From a virus: a DNA stretch of 64,000 nucleotides. Location of the stretch: the IMG/VR virus record IMGVR_UViG_3300029922_000001, positions 377,499 through 441,498 of that record; one strand, given 5' to 3'. The position numbers and the translations under genes are program-made. Below, in pieces: positions 57,705 to 64,000 of this stretch. The notes under the pieces were generated by a model, which worked only from the letters and a program-made list of their open reading frames with translations, did not search any database and had not been told where the DNA came from. Position 1 is the stretch's first letter. Every line of letters begins with the position of its first letter.

Positions 57705-57781
57705 TGCCAGAAACCCCACCGCCAATTACAAGTATGCAACTTCAAGCTTTTTGCTTACTATTTCAACAATCTCTTACTTAA
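57704..57781 (+). CDS. Tiny ORF, 25 aa
   Basis: Linked to the genes on both sides by TAATG overlaps (57702-57706 and 57779-57783), which supports translation. Peptide is Pro/Gln-rich without a known domain. Confidence 0.5.
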   Translation: MPETPPPITSMQLQAFCLLFQQSLT

Positions 57782-57894
57782 TGTATTGGGGAACAAATTC
57801 GAAACAAGATACTTGTTTTCTTGTTCTTACTATTGCATTTTTGGTGTTGGGTCTAAGTGTACTTATGTGCAAATACCTGATACCACCAGACTAG
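57781..57894 (+). CDS. Small membrane protein, 37 aa
   Basis: MYWGTNSKQD then one membrane helix (FLVLTIAFLVLGLSVLM). TAATG coupling to the previous ORF. A different frame through the same bases is open but has no start signal. Confidence 0.6.
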   Translation: MYWGTNSKQDTCFLVLTIAFLVLGLSVLMCKYLIPPD

Positions 57895-57931
57895 TTTTCC
57901 CCAATAAGAAAATCGAAGGTATACTCTTTTC

Positions 57932-58366
57932 ATGGCTAATTTTCCTACTCTGCAAGACGTGCATTGGGTTTCAATTGAAGAGATTTTAAACTCTTGGCTT
58001 TCAATTGATAGTAAAGCACTTAAAACATCTACGGACATTTCAAAAGAGTTGACCTATAAAGAATGGGAGATACTACTTACAAGAAAACGTGAAGAGTGTG
58101 AATATGAAGAGATTAGACCTATCATTGAACAAGAGGGGTTTAGAATGCCTTTGGTTTACGAAATTCAAGATCGAACTGGAAAATTCTGTCATTGTCAGGG
58201 ACATCATAGACTAGCTTGTGCAATAGATTTAGGATATAAATATTTGCCATACGTTCATTATCAATGGGCTGATGGTGGTTGTTGGCACATTGCTGATTTT
58301 GAGTGGGATACATTAATCCATCCTGAAAATCCCCTGCCTACTAATCCAATTTTGACTGATAAATAA
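57932..58366 (+). CDS. GHHR (ParB/Srx-like) family protein, paralogue D
   Basis: 144 aa; closest to paralogue A (WVSIEEILNSWLSIDSK, YKEWEILLTRKREE, CQGHHRLACAIDLGYKYLPY, HPENPLPTNP). Class A promoter TATACT 57920-57925. Confidence 0.85.
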   Translation: MANFPTLQDVHWVSIEEILNSWLSIDSKALKTSTDISKELTYKEWEILLTRKREECEYEEIRPIIEQEGFRMPLVYEIQDRTGKFCHCQGHHRLACAIDLGYKYLPYVHYQWADGGCWHIADFEWDTLIHPENPLPTNPILTDK

Positions 58367-58403
58367 AAATCCCCAATGGGGAAAACCGAGGTATACTTAG
58401 AAC

Positions 58404-58649
58404 ATGAAAACACTTTCAACACAGACAAGAGATCGAAAAGGACTACTCACTGCTTACGGATTTGTCGATGGTGGCACCGAAACAAGACAAAAGGATAATA
58501 CAAAGATCACGATTCATCGTCCTGAAGATACAGAAAACTACATTCTGACAGGAATGTACGACGGCAAGAAGGTTGGAATTGACGCAGGTAAGAGTCTGGA
58601 GAATGCGCGAAAGATGGTAAGCAAGTATCTCCGGGGCGAAATCAAGTAA
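58404..58649 (+). CDS. Hypothetical basic protein
   Basis: 81 aa, beta-rich, Lys/Arg-rich, unknown. Class A promoter TATACT 58392-58397 with a CCCC/GGGG dyad. Confidence 0.8.
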   Translation: MKTLSTQTRDRKGLLTAYGFVDGGTETRQKDNTKITIHRPEDTENYILTGMYDGKKVGIDAGKSLENARKMVSKYLRGEIK

Positions 58650-58756
58650 GTTTATATCTGTCATCTGTAGAAACAATAAGACAATGACTCCCCCTAAAGG
58701 GGGAAATCCCCAATGCCTCTAATTGAGGTATACTATATTTGAGGAAATCGAAAACT

Positions 58757-59203
58757 ATGAATAACTACGATCTATGGCAAACAACAGAATGGCAACGAAA
58801 AAATGGATTTGCATCTAAAGGTGATAAAGTAACTTTTAAAGCCAACGATGGTTATGATGGTGACATTCAACGCGCTAAAGATGCGGGACTAGTAATTGGT
58901 GAAAGTTATATTGTCACAAGAACAGAAGTTGGACGTTGTAATAGTTATCATATTCTAGAGGGATTTGGTTACAGTTTCAATATTGTAATGTTTGAACAAA
59001 TTCCAGATCCTAAAGCGATCATCAAGTGTGTAGTAACCGAAATTGGACAAGATACGCTCCGTGGAGACTACAAGGCAGAGGATTTTGCTAATTTGTTACG
59101 TACAGCGGCAGATGCAATTCTAAGTCCTGATAGTAATCATTACTATTATGAATTCACGTTCACAAACGGGGATTGTATCTATCAAATCACTGCAAAGAAG
59201 TAA
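58757..59203 (+). CDS. Hypothetical protein
   Basis: 148 aa; a KGDKVTFKANDGYDGDI segment (20-37) looks like a small beta-barrel; the rest unknown. Class A promoter TATACT 58729-58734 but the start is 22 nt further, after GAGGAAA; a CCCCC/GGGGG hairpin (58689-58703) precedes the promoter. Confidence 0.81.
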   Translation: MNNYDLWQTTEWQRKNGFASKGDKVTFKANDGYDGDIQRAKDAGLVIGESYIVTRTEVGRCNSYHILEGFGYSFNIVMFEQIPDPKAIIKCVVTEIGQDTLRGDYKAEDFANLLRTAADAILSPDSNHYYYEFTFTNGDCIYQITAKK

Positions 59204-59206
59204 GAA

Positions 59207-59233
59207 TAGGGGAACTCTTCGGAGTTTCCCTAT
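59207..59233 (+). terminator. Terminator hairpin with TTCG loop
   Basis: AATAGGGGAACTC-TTCG-GAGTTTCCCTATT; the 3' arm contains the TCCCTA of the following 21-bp-spaced element. Confidence 0.85.
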
Positions 59234-59264
59234 TTCGGTTCGAGTTCCTTATCTATACACTAAT
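59227..59264 (-). promoter_or_regulatory. TGTATA-21-TAGGGA element, copy 7 (reverse)
   Basis: + strand TCCCTA 59227-59232, 21 bp, TATACA 59254-59259, then CTAAT. Confidence 0.72.
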
Positions 59265-59325
59265 AAGGAACATTAAAACGTACACTTAAAATCCCCAATA
59301 GATGAATTTAAGGTATACTCTATTC

Positions 59326-59667
59326 ATGGGAAAGAAACCAATTACACCATCTAAGCCACCATTTGAGGTTGGAGATATAGTCTCTAGCCGACATGGTGAA
59401 TATGCTGGGTTACTGTTAAAAATAGAATCTATTTACCCTTCTGAAAGATATGGTTCTGGATATGGCGCTCGTTGTGTTGGAGCTATCACTGGAAAATATA
59501 TTAAAGAAAGCTATGTTGATTCTGCATGGTTTGTGAAAGTAGAAGATCCAAAATTGTCACCTTATCGCGTTGAATTATTATTGCGAAAGTCAGACAACTA
59601 TTTCCATATTTTGGCTGCTGAAGCGATCAAGCAACTACGACTTCAAAAATCCCCAATAAAGAAATAA
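59326..59667 (+). CDS. Hypothetical protein with small beta-barrel start
   Basis: 113 aa. FEVGDIVSSRHGEYAGLLLKIE resembles a KOW/SH3-type barrel; C-terminus helical and basic. Class A promoter TATACT 59314-59319. Confidence 0.8.
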   Translation: MGKKPITPSKPPFEVGDIVSSRHGEYAGLLLKIESIYPSERYGSGYGARCVGAITGKYIKESYVDSAWFVKVEDPKLSPYRVELLLRKSDNYFHILAAEAIKQLRLQKSPIKK

Positions 59668-59683
59668 GAGGTATACTCTGATC

Positions 59684-59998
59684 ATGGCACAAAAACAAAA
59701 GGTCACCGTGGATACGCCTTATTTGAATAGTTGGGCGCATCAACAGGAACAAGAGCAAAAAGCTATTGAAGATGAAAGTAAATTGCCATTCAAACAGATG
59801 ATTGAAGCAAGAAAGAAGCGTTTGTCATCGACTATCGAAAGTGCCAAAAAATGTACAGTCATTTTTGAGAACCAAAACATTGCTTGGTACATGAAACTTT
59901 TTTACTGTGACAGAGAAAGCGCAAGACAGGAACTTGGTTATCGTCCAGCTATTGCAACTTTAACTTTCGAAGAATATCGCAATAGTGCTTTACGATAA
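59684..59998 (+). CDS. Hypothetical helical protein
   Basis: 104 aa, Lys/Glu/Gln-rich helices, unknown. Class A promoter TATACT 59672-59677 within the previous gene's last codons. Confidence 0.8.
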   Translation: MAQKQKVTVDTPYLNSWAHQQEQEQKAIEDESKLPFKQMIEARKKRLSSTIESAKKCTVIFENQNIAWYMKLFYCDRESARQELGYRPAIATLTFEEYRNSALR

Positions 59999-60032
59999 TC
60001 CCCAATAGAAAATTAAGAGGTATACTTAAAAC

Positions 60033-60458
60033 ATGAACACTCTCCCGAACATCGTTCTCGCCGGTTTGAATCGCTATCAGAATCCAGCCCCTAAGAAGGT
60101 AATCACGAGGGAACAACAGATTGAGCGGCTTCTCAATCGTTATGCGTCGGCTGTTTTGACTTTTCGCAAGCCTGAAACCTGGAAGGTTTGGGCAAAAGAG
60201 AGGGACGCGATTATTGCCGAAGCTGGTAAGCTAATCGGCAAGAACTACAACGGTAACAACGTTGTAACAATCTGGGAGCATGAGACTCCAAAGGATGAAT
60301 TGGACTACATTGTTGCAAAAGAGTATCACACTTGGAGCAATAATCCGTGCCGTCCTTGGAATTCAGGCGACTCGGAGCATCTAGAGAATCGTGTGGTTTT
60401 TGATATCGCATTTCTTGCGAAGAAGAAATGTTATCACATTTACTACGATCACTCGTAA
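60033..60458 (+). CDS. Hypothetical protein
   Basis: 141 aa; helical basic N-terminal half, C-terminal strands ending CYHIYYDHS. GC-richer codons than neighbours. Class A promoter TATACT 60021-60026. Confidence 0.82.
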   Translation: MNTLPNIVLAGLNRYQNPAPKKVITREQQIERLLNRYASAVLTFRKPETWKVWAKERDAIIAEAGKLIGKNYNGNNVVTIWEHETPKDELDYIVAKEYHTWSNNPCRPWNSGDSEHLENRVVFDIAFLAKKKCYHIYYDHS

Positions 60459-60502
60459 GGGGGAGAAATCCCCAATAAAAGAATTGGAGGTATACTAAGA
60501 TC

Positions 60503-60742
60503 ATGTCACATTTCGAAAATGAATATCGTTCTCCTGGTTACTGGCTTGATGCCAGAGAAAGAATGGAATCAGGCATGTGTCCTGAATGTGGCGAATGGTT
60601 GAAACTTGAAGAAATTTGCCCATGTAAAGAAGATTGCGATTGTGCTACTGAGTACGCTAATATGCAAAGAGATTATCTTGCAGCAGATTGGCAAGACGCA
60701 GAAGAAGGATTGGGAAGTTACGTAAAATCCCCAACGATCTAA
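60503..60742 (+). CDS. Zinc-ribbon hypothetical protein
   Basis: 79 aa. CPECG, CPCKEDCDC metal site, acidic C-terminus. Class A promoter TATACT 60491-60496. Confidence 0.81.
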   Translation: MSHFENEYRSPGYWLDARERMESGMCPECGEWLKLEEICPCKEDCDCATEYANMQRDYLAADWQDAEEGLGSYVKSPTI

Positions 60743-60761
60743 TTAGAGGTATACTCAAAAC

Positions 60762-61022
60762 ATGGAAGACTTTGGAGATTTCAGCGAATATGGCGATCAG
60801 GATGCTTTAGATAGCATTGACGACTACAACCGATTTGAAGAAAGGGAAGTATTCAACGATCAAGAAGGACGTGACCCTGATGATGAATTTGAAGATGATG
60901 ACGAAAGGGAAGAATTCGAAAGGGAAGAATTCGAAAACTTTTTCGAAAATGAACCAGATTGCACGGCTGATGACAATTGGGCAATGGGAACTTTACAAAT
61001 AGATCCCGATTTTGGTTACTAA
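60762..61022 (+). CDS. Very acidic protein, candidate DNA mimic
   Basis: 86 aa with about 35 Asp/Glu and very few basic residues, several Phe/Tyr. Such composition is typical of DNA-mimic inhibitors of restriction or nucleoid proteins. The gene lies 1.7 kb before ArdC. No sequence match to a named mimic is recognised. Class A promoter TATACT 60750-60755; strong terminator follows. Confidence 0.8.
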   Translation: MEDFGDFSEYGDQDALDSIDDYNRFEEREVFNDQEGRDPDDEFEDDDEREEFEREEFENFFENEPDCTADDNWAMGTLQIDPDFGY

Positions 61023-61026
61023 GCAA

Positions 61027-61060
61027 AATAAGGAACTTTCAGAAAGTTCCTTATTTTCTT
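61027..61060 (+). terminator. Rho-independent terminator
   Basis: AATAAGGAACTTT-CAG-AAAGTTCCTTATT 13-bp stem followed by TTCTTTTT. Confidence 0.92.
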
Positions 61061-61098
61061 TTTAGGTTTCTATGTATCTTATCTATTCTTTCGGAGTA

Positions 61099-61137
61099 TT
61101 AGTGTATAGATGTACACGTTCGGGGAAAATGGGGAAA
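61099..61137 (+). promoter_or_regulatory. TGTATA-21-TGGGGA element, copy 8
   Basis: TGTATA 61103-61108, TGGGGA 61130-61135. Confidence 0.75.
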
Positions 61138-61196
61138 GCTACGAAAGCTCCGAACTCCGATTTCCCCAATAACAGAATAAGAGGTATACTCTATTC

Positions 61197-61472
61197 ATGA
61201 AGCAGATCACAAAAGAGCAAGCTCTAGAACTTTTCAAAGCAAACAGAGAGTATGCGGATGACAACGTTTTTACCATTTGCGCATCCAATATGGACCCAAA
61301 TGGAATGTTTGCAATGGAAGTGGAAGGTTGGCGCATTCGCGAAAATACGTTTACTTCAGTTCCATTGTATTCGGAAGATCCTAGCGTAGAAGCTTTTGAG
61401 CGGTATCTTGCAAACTTTAGCTTTTACAACTGTGATGAAGAAACAGGGAAAGACATAACCTATTGGGTTTGA
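61197..61472 (+). CDS. Hypothetical protein
   Basis: 91 aa, acidic, unknown. Class A promoter TATACT 61185-61190. Confidence 0.8.
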   Translation: MKQITKEQALELFKANREYADDNVFTICASNMDPNGMFAMEVEGWRIRENTFTSVPLYSEDPSVEAFERYLANFSFYNCDEETGKDITYWV

Positions 61473-61510
61473 GAAATCCCCAACACTCAGATTAGAGGTA
61501 TACTACACAC

Positions 61511-61981
61511 ATGGCACACATGGCACACACGAGCTATTTGAATTCAGTTTTCGACAAACGATCTAATGCTGCTGCAATCAAATTCATCTGTAGAGCGTTG
61601 GAACTGGTAGATTGCGATGCTATTGCATTTACTGGAATGTCTGGGGCACTAATGGCTCCAAAAATTGCAGAACTCACAGGTAAGAAACTTGTAATGGTTC
61701 GAAAATCGGGGGATGATTCTCATTCTAGCTTTAGAGTTGAAGCCACAACAACGAAAGTGTATAAGTATGTCATTATTGATGATTTGATTTTCTCTGGCAG
61801 AACAGTCAATCATATCATCAAGACTCTGAAAGAGAGTAGTAATTTTCAGCTTGCTAAGTGTCAAGCTATCATTATGTACGCGGAAAAGGGCGAAACAAGC
61901 TATAAGACGGTACATAATGGCTTGAAAATCTACAACCGTAAGCAAGGATTGCCACGTAAGAAAACCCCAAAGCCTGTTTAA
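61511..61981 (+). CDS. Phosphoribosyltransferase-fold protein
   Basis: 156 aa. YVIIDDLIFSGRT (about 87-99) is the PRPP-binding loop of type I phosphoribosyltransferases; FTGMSGALMAPKIAEL and VRKSGDD match flanking loop regions. May salvage a base or act as a regulator using PRPP. Repeated ATGGCACAC gives two possible starts (61511, 61520); the first is 6 nt after class A TATACT (61499-61504). Confidence 0.85.
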   Translation: MAHMAHTSYLNSVFDKRSNAAAIKFICRALELVDCDAIAFTGMSGALMAPKIAELTGKKLVMVRKSGDDSHSSFRVEATTTKVYKYVIIDDLIFSGRTVNHIIKTLKESSNFQLAKCQAIIMYAEKGETSYKTVHNGLKIYNRKQGLPRKKTPKPV

Positions 61982-61997
61982 CAGGTATACTCTATTT

Positions 61998-62240
61998 ATG
62001 AAAAGCCGACGTTCACTAAATCGAGTTCTACGCGACAGTCTTGGAAAGGGACTCACCAAAGAAGAAGTTAAGATTCTTGCACTTGAAAATATGAGACTAT
62101 TAAACTCAAACTTCGATAAGAATTTGGTTGATGCTTTCATGACAGAAGCGCAACTTTTACAATGGGCAACTGCAACAAGTAAAGTAGAAGGAGTTTTTGA
62201 CGATAATCATATTATGAGTCATGATATGAAGTATCGTTAA
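61998..62240 (+). CDS. Hypothetical helical protein
   Basis: 80 aa, helical with basic start, unknown. TATACT 61986-61991, ATG 6 nt after; no CCCCAA box (AACCCCAAAG at 61964 may be a decayed one). Confidence 0.79.
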   Translation: MKSRRSLNRVLRDSLGKGLTKEEVKILALENMRLLNSNFDKNLVDAFMTEAQLLQWATATSKVEGVFDDNHIMSHDMKYR

Positions 62241-62286
62241 GGGGATGGAAAATCCCCAATAAAAGAATAAGAGGTATACTCAAATC

Positions 62287-62529
62287 ATGGAAACGACCAA
62301 AATCAACAAAGACGAAGCTACAAAGCTAATCGACGGTTACAAACTCACACTCTATGGACGAAATTTGGTTCGACATCGTAGAGGGTTGAAGACTCTGGAG
62401 GAAATGTACAAAGATTGCGCTATCGCAGAAGTCTTGATTCGCGAACTTAACACGGCATTGTCGAATGTTTCTAATGACACAGAAATGAAGTTGTTCATGG
62501 GTGGTTTGGAAAATATCATCAACTTCTAA
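62287..62529 (+). CDS. Hypothetical helical protein
   Basis: 80 aa, helical, unknown. Class A promoter TATACT 62275-62280. Confidence 0.8.
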   Translation: METTKINKDEATKLIDGYKLTLYGRNLVRHRRGLKTLEEMYKDCAIAEVLIRELNTALSNVSNDTEMKLFMGGLENIINF

Positions 62530-62539
62530 GAAATCTAAG

Positions 62540-62572
62540 GAGAAGGGGCGAAAGCTCCTTTTCCCTATTTTC
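62540..62572 (+). terminator. Terminator hairpin with GAAA loop
   Basis: GAGAAGGGGC-GAAA-GCTCCTTTTC 10-bp stem (two G-T pairs) followed by CCTATTTTC. Confidence 0.82.
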
Positions 62573-62598
62573 TTAGTTTGGGTCTATCTATACACTAA
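62562..62598 (-). promoter_or_regulatory. TGTATA-21-TAGGGA element, copy 9 (reverse)
   Basis: + strand TCCCTA 62562-62567, 21 bp, TATACA 62589-62594, then CTAAT. Confidence 0.72.
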
Positions 62599-62684
62599 TT
62601 AAGAGTAAGACTATCATCTAGAATAATTGCAATATTGATTCAATTAGAAATCCCCAATGAGTCAAGGCAAGGTATACTATGTTC

Positions 62685-63587
62685 ATGGCACAATCGAAAG
62701 ACACACCGAGAGACGTAGTAGAGAAACTTCTTGAACTGACAAAAGGCGACTTACTTCCTTGGAATTGCCCTTGGATGCGACGACAACCTAAGAATCCAAT
62801 TAGTGGTACGCGATATCGCGGAATCAATTGGTTACTTCTAACTTGGAAGATGGGCGAATTTGATGGAGAAAACCGATTCGTCACCTACAAGCAGTTGCAA
62901 GAATTCTCCAAGAAGCAAGTCAAGTCGATGTTTATTAAGGCAGGTTCTAAGGGAAGCATGATCATTAAATACGGAATGTTCCAAAAAGATAAGGACATGG
63001 GAAATGGCACTATCAAGGAAGTTTCAATACCGTACATGCAAACGTGGTCCGTGTTTAGTGTTACTCAAGTAGACGGTTGGGATATCCCAAATACTGAAAC
63101 TTATGGCACAAAAGCCCTTCCTGAAGTCAATGCACTAATTCAAAAAATGGGCATTACTGTCAAGAGCGGGAATCAAGCCGCATATTCACCTAGTGGCGAT
63201 TATCTGATTATGCCACCCGCTGATACGTTTAAGTCACCAGAATTGCATCTGGCTGTTGCCATCCATGAACTGATTCATTGTAGTGGACATAAGGACCGCT
63301 TGAACCGAAAGAGTATGGAAGAGGGCAAAGACCAGAAATATGCAACTGAGGAAATGGTTGCGGAAATTGGAGTAGCTATCGCGATGGCAGAACTTGGAGT
63401 AGAGTATCAAATTCAACAATCTGCTGATTACATTAAGGGGTGGTGGAGTGTGATTCAATCCAACCCTAAGAACTTTATATGGGCTGTAAGTCAAGCCCAA
63501 AAAGCAGTAGAATACGTTCTTGGAACCACTATCGAAACGGTTGAATTAACAGAATCAGGAACCGAAAGTTTCGCCTACGTAGGTTAA
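62685..63587 (+). CDS. ardC: ArdC-like antirestriction protein
   Basis: 300 aa. N-terminal single-stranded-DNA-binding domain (LPWNCPW, a GTRYRGINWLLLTW block, RFVTYKQ) and C-terminal zincin-like domain with HELIHCSGH (about 192-200) and downstream EEMVAEIG supplying the third zinc ligand. Family members on plasmids protect incoming DNA from restriction. ATG 62685 lies 6 nt after class A TATACT (62673-62678); ATG 62679 overlaps the promoter and is unlikely. Confidence 0.92.
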   Translation: MAQSKDTPRDVVEKLLELTKGDLLPWNCPWMRRQPKNPISGTRYRGINWLLLTWKMGEFDGENRFVTYKQLQEFSKKQVKSMFIKAGSKGSMIIKYGMFQKDKDMGNGTIKEVSIPYMQTWSVFSVTQVDGWDIPNTETYGTKALPEVNALIQKMGITVKSGNQAAYSPSGDYLIMPPADTFKSPELHLAVAIHELIHCSGHKDRLNRKSMEEGKDQKYATEEMVAEIGVAIAMAELGVEYQIQQSADYIKGWWSVIQSNPKNFIWAVSQAQKAVEYVLGTTIETVELTESGTESFAYVG

Positions 63588-63589
63588 GG

Positions 63590-63630
63590 ATTAAAAGAGT
63601 AGAGTTAAAATCCTACTCTTTTAATTTTAT
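63590..63630 (+). terminator. Rho-independent terminator
   Basis: ATTAAAAGAGTAG / CTACTCTTTTAAT 13-bp stem, about 10-nt loop, TTTTATTT tract. Confidence 0.9.
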
Positions 63631-63664
63631 TTATTTAAGCCTCATATTATAATTTTTAAGAATA

Positions 63665-63703
63665 TTAGTGTATAGATCAAACGGATCATGAATAATAGGG
63701 AAA
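63665..63703 (+). promoter_or_regulatory. TGTATA-21-TAGGGA element, copy 10
   Basis: TGTATA 63669-63674, TAGGGA 63696-63701; the only + copy with TAGGGA instead of TGGGGA. Confidence 0.72.
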
Positions 63704-63763
63704 TTTGGTAATTGATGAATTCTTAAAAATCCCCAATAAAGGAAATTAAGGTATACTAAGATC

Positions 63764-63982
63764 ATGACTCTAAGGGACAAGACAACGCTTCTTCATCAAG
63801 CTCAAAGCCTTGAGAATGATGGTCGTGGCGTTTTTTGTGTACGTGAAATTGTCAATTACTTAGAGCGTGGGGATTTACGTAGTGCAAAAACAGTAGCAGA
63901 TACAGATAATGACAAAATTAGGAATTATCCCTTTTTGTCAAAAATCATTCAAGCCATTTTTGAGACTGAGAATCCCCAATAA
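63764..63982 (+). CDS. Hypothetical helical protein
   Basis: 72 aa, helical, unknown. Class A promoter TATACT 63752-63757; ends ENPQ, with the stop inside the box of the next promoter. Confidence 0.8.
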   Translation: MTLRDKTTLLHQAQSLENDGRGVFCVREIVNYLERGDLRSAKTVADTDNDKIRNYPFLSKIIQAIFETENPQ

Positions 63983-64000
63983 AAAATCAAGAGGTATACT
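63972..64000 (+). promoter_or_regulatory. Class A promoter at the window edge
   Basis: Box 63972-63979 and TATACT 63995-64000; its gene begins just beyond the window. Confidence 0.85.

Larger units (their letters stand above)
583..64000 (+). promoter_or_regulatory. Class A promoter family (about 75 copies)
   Basis: Dispersed promoter made of ATCCCCAA (or TTCCCCAA), 15 nt, and TATACT (sometimes TATAAT or TATATT), usually ending GAGG or AAGG just before TATACT. First bases of the -10 boxes that I read on the + strand: 606, 3856, 4845, 5405, 6136, 9529, 10665, 12446, 15194, 15574, 23152, 24855, 25216, 26960, 27185, 27607, 28266, 29315, 29538, 29933, 30920, 31207, 32219, 34501, 34799, 35061, 36092, 36468, 36631, 37784, 38890, 39780, 40050, 40311, 41098, 41551, 41988, 42751, 43273, 44255, 44830, 45289, 45593, 46320, 46676, 47018, 47312, 48384, 48898, 50266, 50863, 51468, 51681, 52432, 52766, 53202, 53554, 54034, 54558, 54994, 55219, 55411, 55684, 56106, 56486, 56828, 57102, 57492, 57920, 58392, 58729, 59314, 59672, 60021, 60491, 60750, 61185, 61499, 62275, 62673, 63752, 63995. 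One copy is on the minus strand (23005 to 23000). TCCCCA sits 16 bp from TATACT, a normal -35 distance, but is not TTGACA, so it may be read with a phage or host activator. Confidence 0.88.

Noticed and set aside
57786-57989. 67-codon ORF in another frame
   Set aside because: Crosses a class A promoter and overlaps two better supported genes; no start signal.

Overview
The window looks like the accessory (probably early-expressed) part of a large, AT-rich tailed-phage genome infecting a Gram-negative bacterium. Adjacent rIIB- and rIIA-like genes, T4-type RNA ligases 1 and 2, an RlaP-like nucleotidyltransferase, a phage-style sigma factor, ArdC, a Vsr-like homing endonuclease and a dense array of about 150 small genes almost all on the + strand point to a phage. 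Lipoproteins and an outer-membrane-like protein suggest the host envelope. No capsid, tail, terminase, polymerase or primase gene is seen here.

The dominant design is a promoter-gene cassette. About 75 genes have a promoter that I call class A: a box ATCCCCAA (often TTCCCCAA), 15 nt, then TATACT, and the start codon usually 6 nt after TATACT. Transcription would start at or next to the A of the ATG, so most mRNAs should be leaderless, with no Shine-Dalgarno (SD) sequence. About 25 further genes have only the TATAAT/TATACT part at the same distance. The box often overlaps the end of the previous gene, so that CCCCAATAG/CCCCAATAA supplies a C-terminal Pro-Gln and the stop codon. Genes inside short operons are joined by ATGA or TAATG overlaps. 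A minority have ordinary SD sites.

Layout: 0-10.6 kb, small unknown genes, a lipoprotein, a GNAT protein, RNA ligase 2 and a Nudix protein. 10.7-12.4 kb, two RNA units behind perfect sigma-70 consensus promoters (TTGACA-17-TATAAT), holding several tRNA-like folds whose anticodon arms are expanded or interrupted, with a minus-strand homing endonuclease between them. 12.4-17.6 kb, a tandem family of four CCLGF proteins in a zone of short tandem repeats. 17.6-18.2 kb, a gene-free AT-rich stretch. 18.2-24.5 kb, a block with SD-type starts: a coiled-coil protein, an NrdG-like radical SAM protein, a sigma factor, an outer-membrane-like protein, a MazG-like nucleotide diphosphohydrolase and a lytic-transglycosylase-like lipoprotein. 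24.5-36 kb, RNA ligase 1 and rIIB-rIIA. 36-64 kb, cassettes including tRNA-Arg(TCT), a RuvB-like ATPase, RlaP, HNH, NUMOD, Nudix, four GHHR (ParB-like) paralogues, two AT-hook proteins, a metallophosphoesterase, GNAT, a CheY-like receiver, a phosphoribosyltransferase, a very acidic protein and ArdC.

Taken together the recognisable genes fit takeover and protection of the cell: RNA repair (Rnl1, Rnl2, RlaP), antirestriction (ArdC, perhaps the acidic protein), nucleotide and host-state control (Nudix, MazG-like, PRTase) and transcription switching (sigma factor). A second dispersed element, TGTATA and TGGGGA separated by exactly 21 bp, occurs ten times in both orientations in intergenic gaps, mostly just after terminators. 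Most small proteins have no function I can name; I say so in each entry.
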